Shown here one piece after another: positions 21,905-34,213 of a DNA stretch of 64,000 nt (position 1 is its first letter; each line of letters begins with the position of its first letter). The translations under genes were made by a program, and so were the position numbers. Source of the DNA: Morinoia aosen. Its lineage: Eukaryota; Arthropoda; Malacostraca; Amphipoda; Talitridae. The DNA lies in NCBI GenBank assembly GCA_030386875.1, contig CM059575.1, positions 15,152,293-15,216,292 of the forward strand, written 5' to 3'. The notes beneath the pieces were generated by a model that saw only the letters and a list, made by a program, of their open reading frames with translations, did not search any database and had not been told where the DNA came from.

Positions 21905-24900
21905 TATCGAATGGCACTTAAGGCATTCGAGTCTCTCAAGAATTTGGCCACTGCATTACTTATTTGTTCCTGTATTGGAGCTTGGAAAGGACCTCCCCCG
22001 AGGATATTCCTCAATGATAGAGGTACTCTTAAGGTAACATGGGTGTTAGTCAGGTTAGTACGTTCCAAAGCTCGCAGAGGACATGGCAGCAAAAAATGAT
22101 CTAGTCTCTACATTACCACACGGACACAAGGGGCTATCAACCATCCTAAATCTAGCTAAGTGAGCCCTGACACCTGCATGACCAAGACGAAGTCTGGCTA
22201 TAGCTGTCTCCACACTGCGATTTCTGTGATAGGACCATGGCCACCATCCTACTGAGTCTCTTATTTGAGCAAGGAAGAGGCCCCTCCCTGCATCTCTCAC
22301 ATTATTTCGCCACCTACTTTTCCAGTACGCAAACAGAAGATCAAGAATCAAGCTCACCGTTTCTTCATTGGAGGCAGCAGTAATTGTACGGTACCGTAAT
22401 GAGTGGGCTTCCTGAGCAGCACGGTCAGCTGCTTCGTTTTCTGCCAGGTTCTTGTGTCCAGGCACAAACTGCATTTTTACATCATGGGATCTGCTCAGCA
22501 TGAGTAAGTTGTTTTGGATTTTAAACACCAGCGGGAGGTAATTTTTTGGTTTCCTGTTCCTTATCAGAAATAAAGATGCTCGTGAATCAGTAAATATTGC
22601 TATTTTTCCCCATGAAGCACATTATTTTACGCCCATACCAGAGATTCAAATATGGCGTAGAGCTCTGATTCAAATACTTGAATTTCTGAGCGGAGCTTCC
22701 AGTTTAGGAGCACCCTTCTGCTTGGGACCACTACTGCCGATGATGTAGACCAGGCCGGCTCGGTTACCCGTGATCCATCAGTGTAGATGGTGATGAACCA
22801 AGAGAACATAGTATTAATTAAATCCTGAAAAAGTTGTTTCACCATGTCAGGAGTCATTGAAGAAACGGGAGTTGATGCAAAATCTGTGAGTATGTGTTCT
22901 TCTGCATTATACCAGGGGGGCAATGGAGATATTAGTGGAGAGGTCAGAAGATTGGGATAACTCAGGCTGAAATTAGTAAATATGGTTCTGATTTTAGAAA
23001 CAAACGAAGGCAGAAGATTGGTGGTTCGTGGGGGTTCTGCGATTTGGTGGTGAGTTTTAAAGAGGCCATGGATTACAGGGCAAATCGGAAGCTGGATCAA
23101 TCTACAGTAATATTTACACATTACCAGTCCTCTATGGATATCCAGAGGAGGGACATTTGACTCCACCTGTAGAGAACTGATTGATGTAGTTCTCCGGGCT
23201 CCCGAAGCAATTCGGAGATAGTTATTCTGCAACACATCGAGCTTAGACAAGACAGAAGGGGCTGCAGTCGCGTACACAGAAGCCACATAAACTAGCCGGC
23301 TGCGAATCAGAATTTTATACAGTTTGAGCAGGAGCATGCGGTCAGATCCCCATTTTCTGTGAGAAATAGATTGCAAGAAGTTAGTTAGAGGAAGACATGC
23401 TGTTTTAAGATGGACAATTTGGGGTTCCCAGTGTAGTCGAGAGGCGTCCAGTACAACACCGCGGTACCTGTAGTGAGGAACATGTTCCAGAGGTTGGCCA
23501 TCAATGTTGATGGGGTGAGGAACAATTCGTTTATTGGTAAAGCACATTATTTTAGTTTTCTGAAGGTTTAGGGTCAATCGCGATTGTTTGGTCCAGTTGT
23601 AAAAAGAGGTGATTTGGGACTGCAGTCTTGCAATGGCTGTTGCTATGATAAAGTGACTAGTAAAGAAGCTAACATCATCAGCATATTCAGTGGCATGAAC
23701 TCCTGTCTCTGAAGGGATGTCTTTCATCATTACATTGAATAGCACAGGAGACAGAATTGCTCCCTGTGGGACACCAGATTTTGCATTTTTACCTGTTGAG
23801 AGCTCTCCTTCAAAGAGGACTTGGAAATTTCTTTCATTGAGGTACTCCCTTAGCCACCTAAGCATTGCTCCTCGTATCCCGCACTGGCTTAACTTGTACA
23901 ACAAACAAGTGTGCCAAACTGTGTCAAAGGCACTGCTGAGGTCACAGAAAACCACCAGTAAAACTTTCCTACATTCCAGAGTAGTGCGAATAGCCGTCTC
24001 TATTCTAACAACCTGATCTAAGGCAGACATCCTACTACGGAACCCCCCTGGGTTGGTCGCAAGAATTTGTTTTGCTCAAGAGTATAATAGATGCGTTTGT
24101 TAATCATAGATTCCAGTGGCTTGGCTGTGCATGATAACAGAGCAATGAGGCGATAGGATTTCACACTAGTTGGAGGTTTGCTAGGTTTCAAAATGGGTAT
24201 AATGAGACTGGATTTCCATTCCTCAGGAATAGTAGCATTTTGTAGGCTCGAGTTGAAAATCGACAGAAGCGAGTTTGTGTTCAGTAGGGAGGTTAGCAAG
24301 GAGTTTCTTGTGCACTCTGTCAAGGCCAGGAGAGACAGGTTTTAGAGAGCTTATGCATTGATTCATTTTGTTGAATGAAAATTGTTCGTTTATCGGACTG
24401 GTGTGTTCTTGGCTCAAGGAGAGCGTCCCCTTTATGAATCCATGTTTGTGAGATTTCTTGAGAAACTGGGATTTTTGCTGCTATAAGAAGTGTAAGAGGT
24501 CAGGTACATACTGTGAAAAAATGAGACTCGTACGTTCACTCGTTCGCCCGCTACGGGGGTTTAAATAATTGGGGGAGGGGAGAGGGAAGTGGTATTTTAT
24601 CATGTTACACCTCCCCCATGGCACTTTCTCCACGGCGCGAAGTTGCTATGTCATCTCCTATGTCTCTGGATTACTCTATAATGATTTTAGGGGTCTAACT
24701 TGAACCAAAAATTAAAAAAAAATTTATTTGAATTGTTTATGTTTCTTTGTTTTGCTTATAATGTAAACAATGGACTTTGGTCTTTCAAAACGCTTCTTCT
24801 CCAACAGTTTTTGAGCTACAGTGAGGATTTTGGTATCATTGTATGCGGGAAGACACAGGCTTTTATGGAAGCTAAAATTTGTTTCCTCTTTTTCCATTTT

Positions 24901-26554
24901 CAATATGAAAAAGTGTAAAAATTGGAAGAATTCCTGTTTTGAAAATGTGCAGATTTATGACGTCATAACTTATGAACAATACATAATTTTGGAATGAATG
25001 TTAGTTTCCATAAAAGTCTGTGTCTTCCCGCATCCAATGATACCAAAACCATCACTCTACCTTAAAAACTATAGGAGGAGAAGATTTTTGAACCCCCTCC
25101 TCAAATTTCGTTTTCTTCGATTTCCCATTTTCTTTTCAAGGAAATCGAACTTTTGCTCTAAGCAAGCAATAACGATTCCAAATTCAATTTCCTATCAGTA
25201 TACCAAATTTCATTGTTCTAGGTTCAATAATAAAGAAATAAGTCCGTATGGGGACGCTCTCCTCAGGGCAAGAGCTAGGGGTACGAAGGAGGATGAAGGT
25301 TGGGAATGGGCGAGGGGCTGGAGATGCAAGAACTTTTTCATAGTGGCATGCAAGTGCATTTTCTTTAGCATTAGCATTAGTGATCATGTTACCAGGAAGA
25401 ATGAATGGACGAGATACTCTCTTGGAGGGATTTTTTAAGCATTTAACTCGTTTCCAAAGTGTATCAATGGGAGTTTCAGAATTAATCGAGCTACAAAAAT
25501 TAATCCACGAATTCTGTTTGGCTTGCTTCACCTCCCATTTGACCCTTGCAACACAGCGCTTGAAAGCTATAAGGCTTACGGGGGTGGGTTGGGATATTAG
25601 GACTCTTTTTGCCGCTCTCTTGGCCTCAACAGCTTTGGCACATTTTGGTGTCCACCAAGGTTTACTGTGGCGTGGATTTACAATTTCCTTAGTTTGTGGG
25701 AATATTTTACAGCTAGTTTCCACTAAAAATCTTGTGAAGTTATAGCTACTTACTTGAATATCTGGTGTATCGTCAATTCCTACCTGCCGCAGTGTAGATT
25801 TCCACTCAGCTCAGGACCCCTTCTCGAACAGCCAGGATGGCCGCCTCTTGAATTGAGTGATGGATGGAGTGATGCCTATGCGGGTGGTTACCGGGTAGTG
25901 GTCGCTGCCCATGTCCTGCTCTGTGTTTACATCAACAATGGGCTGCAGATTTGCTGAAATTAAAGTCAAGTCAATAGTAGAAAAAGAGTTATGGCATACA
26001 TTATAGTATGTGGGCATTGAGGGAGGAGTAAGCAAGGCAAGAGAAGGATCATGAGTTAATGTGTGCTCCAAATTCCTACCAGTAGTGTTGGGTGGTTTGC
26101 TTGTTTCCCATTATGGACTAAGGGCAGTGAAATCTCCAACTATTAGTCGTGAAGGTTCAAGCTGAGCAAAGTAGTGCTGGAATTCAGATGAGGTAATGGA
26201 GTGATTGGCATTATAAACATTGAGTATTGAGAGGGGAGATTGACTGTTTTTAATGAATAGGTTTATCTCGATTACTTCTAACTTGCCCTGCAGGTAAGGA
26301 TGAAGGTTAATTTTAACATAATGAGTATCACTTCTGATCAGAACAGCAAGGCCACCCCTAGCCTGCCCAGAATCTCTGTGGTTATGTATTGAGGTATTGT
26401 TGATAAAATTTGGGATGTATTGAGCATTCAGCCAAGTCTCTGTCAGTCAAACCACATTGGGTTTGCTTGCACACAAAAATAACTTGAAATTGCTTAGTTT
26501 ATTTTTGAGTGAATGACAGTTCCACTGGATTACTTTTGTTTCTTCAGAGGACAT
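21905..26554 (-). pseudogene. LINE ORF2: endonuclease, reverse transcriptase, RNase H, zinc finger
   Basis: Starts at ATG 26554 (MSSEETKVIQWNCHSLKNK), overlapping the ORF1 end by 25 bases. Endonuclease: QWNCHS, TETWLN, RGGLAVLIR, then FSTIDLTLIS and MGSDHYPV near 25900. After the linker (PWWTPKCAKAVEAKRAAKR, near 25650) comes a foreign insertion. RT: IPEEWKSSLIIPILKPSK near 24200, FCDLSSAFDTVWH near 23940, KSGVPQGAILSPVLFN near 23770, and catalytic E-Y-A-D-D near 23685. RNase H: FITIYTDGSRV near 22795, SELYAIFESLVWA near 22640, VPGHKNLAENEAADRAA near 22440. C-terminus: CPCGNVET followed in another frame by HFLLPCPL, a CCHC finger. Two in-frame stops lie in the endonuclease part and frameshifts lie in RT, between RNase H halves and in the finger. 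Confidence 0.85.
24530..25325. mobile_element. Insertion with inverted arms inside the LINE
   Basis: LINE coding sequence stops near 25325 and resumes near 24490. The DNA between has inverted arms of about 90 bp: 24785-24890 pairs with 24996-25090 (GGTATCATTG near 24832 against CAATGATACC near 25035, TGCGGGAAGACACAG against CTGTGTCTTCCCGCA). The outer part contains G-rich/C-rich stretches (TTTAAATAATTGGGGGAGGGG and the opposing CCCCCTCCTCAAATTT) that can also pair. No transposase frame is present. It looks like a fold-back or MITE-type element, or a captured piece; no clear target duplication was found. Confidence 0.5.
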
Positions 26555-27438
26555 TTGGTTGAAGCTGAAAAGGAACTCTGACTGGAAATTCTATTTTTCA
26601 CTGATGACTTGTCTTTAGGAGGATGAGATTTTTCCACAATGCGAGGCAAATGTTGAGCATGGGCTTTTTGGTTATTTTGCTTGCCCTGCGGTAAATGAAT
26701 TCCTATTACTGGGGATGACATCACATCATCAGGAGCATCCTCATTCAAGACAGAGCTTGGTCTCTTAGGTGTCACCTTGTCAAGACACTGTGCACGTGTT
26801 CTCACGAGGCTAGAGGCTGAGCCAAGCTGAGTTGGTTTTGTAGAGAGACTTGCTAGCTGAAATGTCTCTTTAACAATTTTTGTAATGATTTCAGTTGGGT
26901 GGGACTCAGAGGTAGCCGTTGTGTTACATAAAGGTAAGAGTTTTGCCAATAGTTCAATGAATTGTAAAAGCGGAACATCCTTAAGAGTAGTTTCTTTGCT
27001 GTCACCACAGGTTTGGGTACCAACTGAGCTATTGTTTGGAGACTCAACCTTTTCTCCCCCTCCAGCCCCAGCTACAGAACGCAATACCATAGGTTGCTCA
27101 GTTGCTGCTTTGCTGCTATAATCAGAAGGAACAATTTTATTCCGCATAAGTTTGAGAGCGTCACTGTACGAGATCTTGTTCACTGTTAGTACCTCTTCAA
27201 CTTGTTTAGCCTGTTTGACTACAAAGCATCCTCCATAACTGGCCGCGTGGCTGCCTCCACAATTGCAGCATTTGGGCGTACCTTGAGTAGGACAGTCCTT
27301 CACGTTGTGGGGGCCACTGCAAGCCACACACCGTGGAGAGCCCCTGCAGTTTGCAGCATTGTGGCCAAATCACTAACACTTGAAACATTGTCAGGGTCTT
27401 CCCACAAAAGCGTTAACTTTGTAGCGTTGATAGCCTAG
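26530..27438 (-). pseudogene. LINE ORF1 (gag-like, CCHC zinc knuckles)
   Basis: Minus-strand frame of 265 codons at 27327-26530 extended upstream in sequence by GYQRYKVNAFVGRP. It carries three CCHC-like knuckles (CFKC near 27375, CVACSGPHNVKDC near 27310, CCNCGGSHAASYGGC near 27265) followed by a Ser/Lys-rich tail ending PLKKQK. Such knuckle-bearing ORF1 proteins bind the element's RNA. A stop lies just before the first knuckle, and the N-terminus towards 27690 is no longer one open frame. Confidence 0.75.
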
Positions 27439-27690
27439 GTACACCCCTACATACAATGTGACATGGAAACCACATGGTTAGTTGCTGGTTTCGTGGATTT
27501 CAGCTGGCAAAATAGATTTGCCACTGAATATACTCATCATAGCCATGTTAGTACATTGCATGCTGGATTTGATAAGTGGGGTCCACGTGGGATTTCCTAT
27601 TAGCTACCACATTGGCTTAAATAAATTTATCCACATGGAAGGCACGTGTGTTTGCAACGTACTTGATTTTGAAGGGCCGTAAAAAACACT

Positions 27691-28095
27691 GTATTTATGT
27701 ATATAATAAAATTGCTGTTATTCTTGTTTTTATGAAATCGCAGAAATACCTTTCAGAGCACATATTAAATACTGCATTTATAACAAATTCATTACCTGTT
27801 TACACGTCTGATTAGTCTCAAATTTAACTGCTATTTGCTTATGGGTCAAAGATATATACTTTATTTTTTGCAGTATTCAGGATCAAGCAGAGAAATGAAT
27901 TCTTTATATGCGTGAGGTACCATTTCAAAAGCTTTCGTTTAATAATACTAGGTGACAGAACACGCCGATTAATAAATTTAAACACACACATGTGAGTATT
28001 TGGATAAGTTTTGTAATTTCGATTTCGAAAGCATGCGCATCTGGCAGCTCTGCAGACTTGATTTCACGGATCCCCCTCCCCTGCCCCTCCTCTCA
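27691..28095. other. AT-rich stretch, nothing recognised
   Basis: No gene, repeat or terminal structure was found. May contain the 5' end of the LINE to its left. Confidence 0.4.
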
Positions 28096-28584
28096 GACGC
28101 TATTGCGCCATGATTCAACTTCCGTGTTGCGTCACTCGTGACCGTTACTTAGTTCATCCACTGTGTACCGTGCATTGCATTCCGCGGTGCTTCATCTTGC
28201 GTGCTGAGTGTATCATGTCGCCAGTTCTCACTTCAACTGGCGGACGGATCCACTACCGCAATTTCTCGAGTCATGAACGCCAGTGTATCGGGGCCTTTAC
28301 TCTCGCCATCTCACCATCACTGCTGCCAGCCGGTTGCAGCCCTACTCAAGATCGGACCAGGAACGGTTCACCCCGAAGCGGCCGACGGTTAGCAGCCCTT
28401 CGTTACCTCAATAAAGGCCAGGCGAGCTACACCAAATCATTCCTTTTTTTTTCCTTCCTTTTTGGTTCAGTCCGTGGTAAAAGCTTGAATTACTTGATGC
28501 CGTAGAGCATCCGAACACCGCCCTCAACTCCCTCTGAGTTTGCAAATCGTTAAATTCAACGCGCGTCCCCACGCGCTGGTGACC
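28096..28584 (+). mobile_element. LTR fragment with primer site (family 3)
   Basis: Matches 42885-43149: shared blocks are AGCCGGTTGCA near 28329, TACTCAAGAT near 28343, AATAAAGGCCAG near 28411 (a likely poly-A signal), GTCCGTGGTAAA near 28470, AGCATCCGAACACCGCC near 28506 and CTGAGTTTGC near 28535. The primer-site-like sequence TGGTGACC (28577-28584) ends it, as in the other copy. Frames at 28110-28505 are incidental to the LTR. The left limit is uncertain. Confidence 0.65.
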
Positions 28585-28994
28585 TCTTTAATTTTCTTGC
28601 TCTTCAAGCTTCACATAATTAAACTGAGTTCCCCAACTTTGGGCAAACTTTAAAGTTCCTAAAAAGTAGTGAATATACAAATGCGAAATTGCTAATTGAA
28701 GTGCATAAGGAGGGAGAGAGGCAGAGTACAGTCGCGCACCACCCACGAAGGCTGGCGTGACACTGACGTCATGTCAAGGATTGCAGCTGGTCACTCCAAA
28801 ATTATCAAGCATAGCTGATCTGCCTCATACAGTCTGTACCAACCTGAAATCAGCGTACAAACGCACGAATTCAGCACCAGTTCAGATTTGTCTGCAGATA
28901 TATTTGCGCGTGTGAGGGGGCCTTTACACCAGCACTCCTTCTGAGTGACTTTAAAGTAAAAATTCAATTCGTATCTAATCGACGCTGGTGACCC
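28585..28994 (+). mobile_element. Leader of family 3 and a second LTR end with primer site
   Basis: After the primer site, the leader box reappears as CCCCAACTTTGGGCAAACTT near 28631. Further right, sequence ending CTTTAAAGTAAAAATTCAATTCG... at about 28985 is followed by another TGGTGACCC (28986-28994), the tRNA-Trp type. This is thus a second, different or rearranged LTR end. No coding sequence. Confidence 0.45.
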
Positions 28995-29656
28995 TGCTCT
29001 ATATCTTGCTTTATATGATAATCTATAACCAAGTTGATTAACTCACATTCAGTGAGGACTTCATATGACTGTCTCACTCAGCCGGTGCGCACACCTTTAC
29101 AGCGCTCTCTCACGGTGGCAGACACCACATTACTATTCATATGTATATTTTATATAATGGATTATTGATAAGCTGCGAATTTTACGTTATACTCAGCAGT
29201 TAGCTTTTCCATCGTAATTTTCTTGTCAACTGAGTTAATTATTTATAGTATTGCTGAAGATATATAACAAATGATATAAAGATATATTTTGTAAATGCTT
29301 CATTGGATAAATTCCTCCGGCGTGTTTATCTTAGTGTTATAAGGGGTTTTGATGTGTGCTGTACCATGAAGTAGTGAGCCAGAGAGACTTGAAGGAATAG
29401 TATCTAGTATCTAGATGCATTTTGGACTATCTAAAGTATCATTTATGACCAGCTCTGTTCAAAAGACGGTTCGTGAAACCGGTCGCAAATTGGCCATTCG
29501 GTCCTATATGTGCAAATAAAAAAATATTTCAAAAATATTTCAGCGAAGAAAATGGAACCTGTCTTACTTTCTGTCTGAATTAACATAAATATAGTGTGCT
29601 ACATTTGAAAAAAAAATTATTTCCTAAAGTAAAGCTGATTATATTTTCGACCCTCA
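28995..29656. other. Spacer, nothing recognised
   Basis: AT-rich without a coding signal; it may be the leader of the LTR fragment at its left. It ends at the TA target site of the Tc1-like transposon. Confidence 0.4.
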
Positions 29657-29671
29657 TACCATTTCCAATCC

Positions 29672-30023
29672 AATTTCCTCCTAGTGAAACTGAGTTTCCT
29701 CCTCGTGAAATTGAATTTCCTCATAGTGAAATTGAATTTCCTCCAAGTGGAACTGAATTTCCTCCCAGTGAAACTGAATTTCCTCCCTATGGAACTGAAT
29801 TTCCTCCTAGTGAAACTGAATTTCCTCCTAGTGAAATTGAATTTCCTCCCAGTGAAACTGAATTTCCTCCTAGTGAAATTGAATTTCCTCCCAGTGAAAC
29901 TGAATTTCCTCCTAGTGAAATTGAATTTCCTCATAGTGAAATTTAATTTCCTCAAAGTGTAATTGAATTTCCTCTTATTGAAACTATATAAATTTCCTCC
30001 TAGTGAAATTGAATTTCCACATG
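29672..30023 (+). repeat. Left array of 21-bp repeats (Tc1-like element)
   Basis: About 16-17 copies of TTCCTCCTAGTGAAATTGAA plus one base, 21 bp per unit, with third-unit variants (CATAGTG, CCCAGTG, CAAGTGG). Because 21 is a multiple of three, all frames stay open across it, which explains the long frames on both strands at 29596-29962; these encode only FPPSETE-like repeats. Confidence 0.95.
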
Positions 30024-30170
30024 ATGAAAGAAGTTAGTATAGCACTTCTACAATCAGTTTACTTGGAAATATAACTGCACGTACTCTGCTTGTAACTATG
30101 ATACCATTAGCGATATAATACAGGATTTCATCCGCTTTTGTTATTCTGACGAAAAATTGCCCCCTCCGAG

Positions 30171-30528
30171 ATGAAGTACAAGAAGATCAGTGATAATGAA
30201 AGGAAAAGAATTTATGAAGCTTACATAAACGAGGAGGACTGGAGAACAGTGCAAACGCTATGGGGGGGGGGTTAATTTGAAAACAGCATACGAATGGTTA
30301 AAGAAAAAACAAGAAACTCCAAAGAAGAAAGGTGGCGGCATATCTAAGAAAACAAATGAAATTGTTGAACTGCTTACTTCTACCATTGAAAACAACGCCT
30401 GAACTACCTTGGCTGAACTGAAGACCATTATCAGCACCTGTTTCAATATTAATGTTAGCATTAATACCGTGAAGGGCTGGTTAGACTATGAAGTTTTGCC
30501 TAGTGGGCGTAATTTAAAATTTTACTGA
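30171..30528 (+). pseudogene. Transposase N-terminal DNA-binding part
   Basis: ATG at 30171 opens MKYKKISDNERKRIYEAY, the start of a helix-turn-helix DNA-binding domain. After a run of ten G (30261-30270) the frame shifts and continues as KTAYEWLKKKQETPKKKGGG, ISKKTNEIVELLTSTIENNA, then, beyond a TGA, TTLAELKTIISTCFNINVSI and NTVKGWLDYEV: the second helix-turn-helix and linker of Tc1/IS630 transposases. The G-run is the likely site of the frameshift. The catalytic half is at 36186-36941, beyond the inserted LTR element. Confidence 0.75.
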
Positions 30529-30601
30529 TTGGTTTTAAGAATACCAGTTTGGACGTGCTGGTATTATCAAGTTACGGATAATTATGTTATTACGTTTGAC
30601 A

Positions 30602-32724
30602 GGGTCACCAGATGCCGGGGAAGGCATCAATAAATTGAATGAATTGATATGGCCCTTTGACTCAGAAGGAGTAGGTGATCGGGTGCTCTACTGGCACCGT
30701 GGTTTTCCAGAACACTCGCACGAGTCTATCCTCTGAAGGACAGTTATACAACGACACTTCTCGCCTGGTTTTATTTGGGTCGCCTATGGGTGCTGTGACT
30801 ACGACCAATCTTGGGGGTGGATCCGCTCCTTGCGGAAGGAGGTCTGGGTCCAGTAAGGCGATGTACTCCAGCCGCGTGCCGTGGCTCGCGGGAATCCGTT
30901 GCGGATCCAGGCGAAGAAGTAAATGTTAGTGTAGTTATCCGCGGATGCGGGTGATAGTATGGCTTAATTAGGATGTCTCGAAAGAGGCAGCACCTGGTGG
31001 GGTTGCTGCGTGTGGAGCCGTGTGGCTGAGTGAGTCTGAGTGTGAGCCGTGTGGCTGAATAAATCTGAGTGTGAGCCGTGTGGCTGAATGACTCTTAGGG
31101 ACGTCTCTAGTGGGTCTGAGGAACGTCACGATTTTTGTGCTCAATGGCGGGGATCAAGGACTAGGTCGTTGTGTTTTGTGTGTGGGCTTCGTAGGTTCTT
31201 CTGTATGGGGGAGAGAAGCTGGATCATTTGTTCAAGCACAGTTAAAGAGGGAGAACAGTCGCTGCACAAGCCAGGCTGCGAGCTTCTGCTGATTAACAAG
31301 ATTGCCTCGGATCGAGGAGTCTCTATGCAGGTACCTCAACCGTATTCTGGCGCCCGAATACGGCCGACGGCAATCGCACAATTGAGTAAATCGTATGGAC
31401 AATCATGAAAATTCCCAGGTGCAATTTTTCCATTTCTCTAACCTAAGACTCTGCTCAGAGTACTACTAGAAGTGAGCGGGGCATATCTTTTGACTGTATC
31501 CTGCATGGAGTGCAAGGTCAGTCTACGAGATACAGGGTCGTTACTGGATAAGACGACGTAAGAAAGCTTGGCTGATTTTAAATAAGGAGGTTCTAAACAG
31601 CAAGTATGAGAAAAAGGTGAAACCTCTAAATATGAAGTTCCTGAGAGCAAGACTACCACTATTCCAGCTTAACACCTAACTACTTTCAAGAAAAACAAAA
31701 GAGGTGTGATAGCTTAATTCTGGCTCCCAAGAAATGACTGCTACTCCAACACATCAGGCAATTTATTTGCTAAACAATAATTGAATAGAAAATGTTACGA
31801 AGTTAATACAAGAATTGAGTCCCACATGACTTGAATTTAACACATGAATACCTTAACAATTTATTCCCGCTGAAAAACGACGCCTAGCGTCAAAAATCAA
31901 CTCAAATTACTAGCTACCTAACCAGCCTTCCAAACATCAATAGTATGGAAAATGCTTCTAAAGTATTTATATTAAGAATACAGGTTCTATTTGTAAAAAC
32001 ATGTGGTCACTTGATATCAGGTATCTATTGGGATTGTTCTGAGCAAGACTTCAGACATAACTATTTATGTCAATTGATTCGAAATGAGCAACTAAAACAA
32101 TGAAACTCTGTTAGCTGCGATAACCTATCAAAGCTTTTTAAATTTGGACTTTAACCGTTGACTATGCAACTATCAAAATTTCATAATTATTTCAATGCCT
32201 AAACTTAATTGAAAAATGCAATAATTGAGAGCACAAAGATTAATCAGAGGCTGGGAACACAAAAAAAGGAAAAACAACAATGACAAAATGGCGCAGTAAG
32301 CTTGAACAACTTGCGCCTGCCTAAGCGCTTTCACCGAATAACACAGAGAAGATGTTCCTAAGTTAATTACATGACTTGAGTTCTACAGAACGATACATAG
32401 GCACAATGAAACACTTAACATTAACACTTGTTACTTACATGCGCCCCTCTGGGGCCTAAGAACTACACTCGGGAGAATATTACGTGAATGGCGACTCTGC
32501 CTGGATGGCAGGCTAACGGGAGCTTGCGAAATGGTTCTGCGTGAGAACGCGCTGAAAGCTGATGCTCGAAAAATGTTGAAATATTTCGGGTCAACTTTTA
32601 ATAGATTTCGGGGTAATGTTGAATGAGAATATTGATCTAAAATGGTAATAATAATTGCGTTAACTTTATTTAATTTTTAGAAGACGTTTTTAGTTATTTA
32701 AAAAATTTAGACTGAAGTGTGGCA
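30602..32724 (-). repeat. Family-2 LTR, left copy
   Basis: Ends on the plus strand with GAAGTGTGGCA at 32724. Includes a 29-bp unit (GAGCCGTGTGGCTGAGTGAG...) repeated three times from 31015, 31044 and 31073. The first 170 bp (30611-30772) have no counterpart in the right copy but do in the fragment at 14820-14983. TGGTGACCC (minus strand, 30602-30610) lies at its outer edge. Frames such as 31088-31408 and 31438-31659 recur in the right copy and are not genes. Confidence 0.8.
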
Positions 32725-34206
32725 GTTCACTACATCTACTCCCCCCACTAAGTGGACCGAAAGGTCCGGTAACAGTGGAAGCTGTTACCTGCAAAATGCA
32801 TGCAAGAATTACGCAGGAAAGATCCCAAAAGAAAGCTTTGACAGAGGAAAATAGGGGAAAAACTGACAGGTCCAAGTGTACTATCCAAAGTCTGCGCGTA
32901 ACGTCCCGGCGGACAACTAGGTCTGCCGTAACTGCCACGGCGCTCAGGGGCAATAGGAAAGTTAAACTGTGGAGCTGTGAAAGTTTCGGTTCGGATTCCC
33001 AACTGGGACAATAAAAGAGTATCTGTGAGGGTCACATCCCTGGACACAATAGAGCCAGAAGTATCCGCCGAAATGGAGGCACCCGAATCACCAGATTCCG
33101 ACTGCGTTCTTTGAACGGTATACCGGGGAATCTAGAATTGGTCACCTTCACACGTCTTTGGGAACCTCAAAGCAAACTAAGACAAGTACGAATTCGTTGG
33201 TTCGACAGGTGTTGACCTGAGGCGAAATCGCAGTCTGGGGTTGTGATATTGTGCCACATAAAAAAAGATCAGTTCCTTCTTTCCCAAAACACATATGCTG
33301 GTATCAACAGTAAGTGTGCGACGTAAGTCGTTTGCACAGCCTCCCTAGGCAACGTGCGTGCTCCTCAGGCATCCCCAAGGCTACAAGCACACCGACCAGG
33401 CAGCGATACAAAAAATGGAAGATCGGGAAAGAGCTTGGTCCTGTGATGCTGAAAGATTTGTGGAGCAATCCGTAACCCGTATGGGATACGGAGGAACTTA
33501 TAAAGGACAACCGGTGCACAGACAGCAGTCCTTTGAAATAAGTAAATTGCTCAGAATGACAAGGGCTGGCACAGGGATTTTAAGGGATGCGAATCGACCC
33601 TGCATCCAACATTATTTTAAAAGTTCGGCTTTTACCTCCTGCAATCGGTCGGGGGAAGACGCCTAACTTTAGGTGAAATTTTAAGGAATGCAGACGTGTC
33701 TGCACTATCGGATGTGTTATTGGCGGGAGCCATCTTAAGTATTTCGCAAATCAAACCAATTGTGAAATTAGTTTTAATTGGTTAAAATTGGTGTTTCGTA
33801 CACGTTTATTTTAATTTGGTGCTTCAGTAGCAATGATGCTGCAGTAGCAATGGAATTTGCGAAGGTTATTAGTAAGGAGCTTCAGTAGTGATGGAAATAA
33901 TCCTGGAAGATCTCCTATGGTTTGCTTCAGTAGCAATGGAAGTTCATGAAGAGTTTTGTAAAAGGTGGCTTCAGTAGCAATGGAAATACATGAAGGATTT
34001 GTTAGGATAGGCTGCAGTAGCAATCACTTAATTTAGAAAGGGTTTTTTGAAAGGAAGGGCTATGTTTGACGACTGAGAGTAGGAAAAGGAGCAGAGCACT
34101 ACCTCTTTCAAGACAACCATCAACAGAAGTTGACAACCCGGCATGCGCTCACAGACCCACAAAGGACAACTCGTGTGCAAGTGAAAACCAAAAACTCTGG
34201 GTGACA
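32725..34206 (-). other. Internal region of the family-2 element
   Basis: No protein family is recognisable on either strand; the frame at 33358-33666 (102 codons) has no motif I know and runs against the element's direction. A G-rich run next to the left LTR (minus strand GTGGGGGGAG, 32738-32747) is a fair polypurine tract. A tandem repeat of about 43 bp is at 33821-34025. This may be a non-autonomous or heavily decayed copy. Confidence 0.5.
33821..34025. repeat. Tandem repeat, ~43-bp unit
   Basis: GCTTCAGTAGCAATGGAA-like units start at 33838, 33879, 33924, 33968 and 34011 (spacing 41-45), with a partial unit at 33821. Unit ends vary. Confidence 0.85.
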
Positions 34207-34213
34207 GTCACCA

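Larger units (their letters stand above)
21240..27690 (-). mobile_element. I-like LINE with RNase H domain, near full length
   Basis: Read leftward: ORF1 with zinc knuckles (about 27438-26530), ORF2 with AP endonuclease, reverse transcriptase, RNase H and a C-terminal zinc finger (26554-21905), then a 3' untranslated region to roughly 21240. The presence of RNase H after RT places it in the I-like group (I, Ingi and relatives). An 0.8 kb piece of other DNA is inserted between endonuclease and RT (about 24530-25325). Several stops and frameshifts show that it is dead. Outer limits are approximate; I could not find a target duplication. Confidence 0.85.

Noticed and set aside
29596-29962. Long frames on both strands (FPPSETEFPPSE-like repeats) that look like a repetitive protein
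   Set aside because: They are the 21-bp array read through; a period divisible by three keeps every frame open. The same holds for 37226-37504 and 39202-39468.
31088-31408. A 106-codon frame with a near copy at 34548
   Set aside because: It lies in the family-2 LTRs and is truncated differently in the two copies, so it is not under coding constraint.
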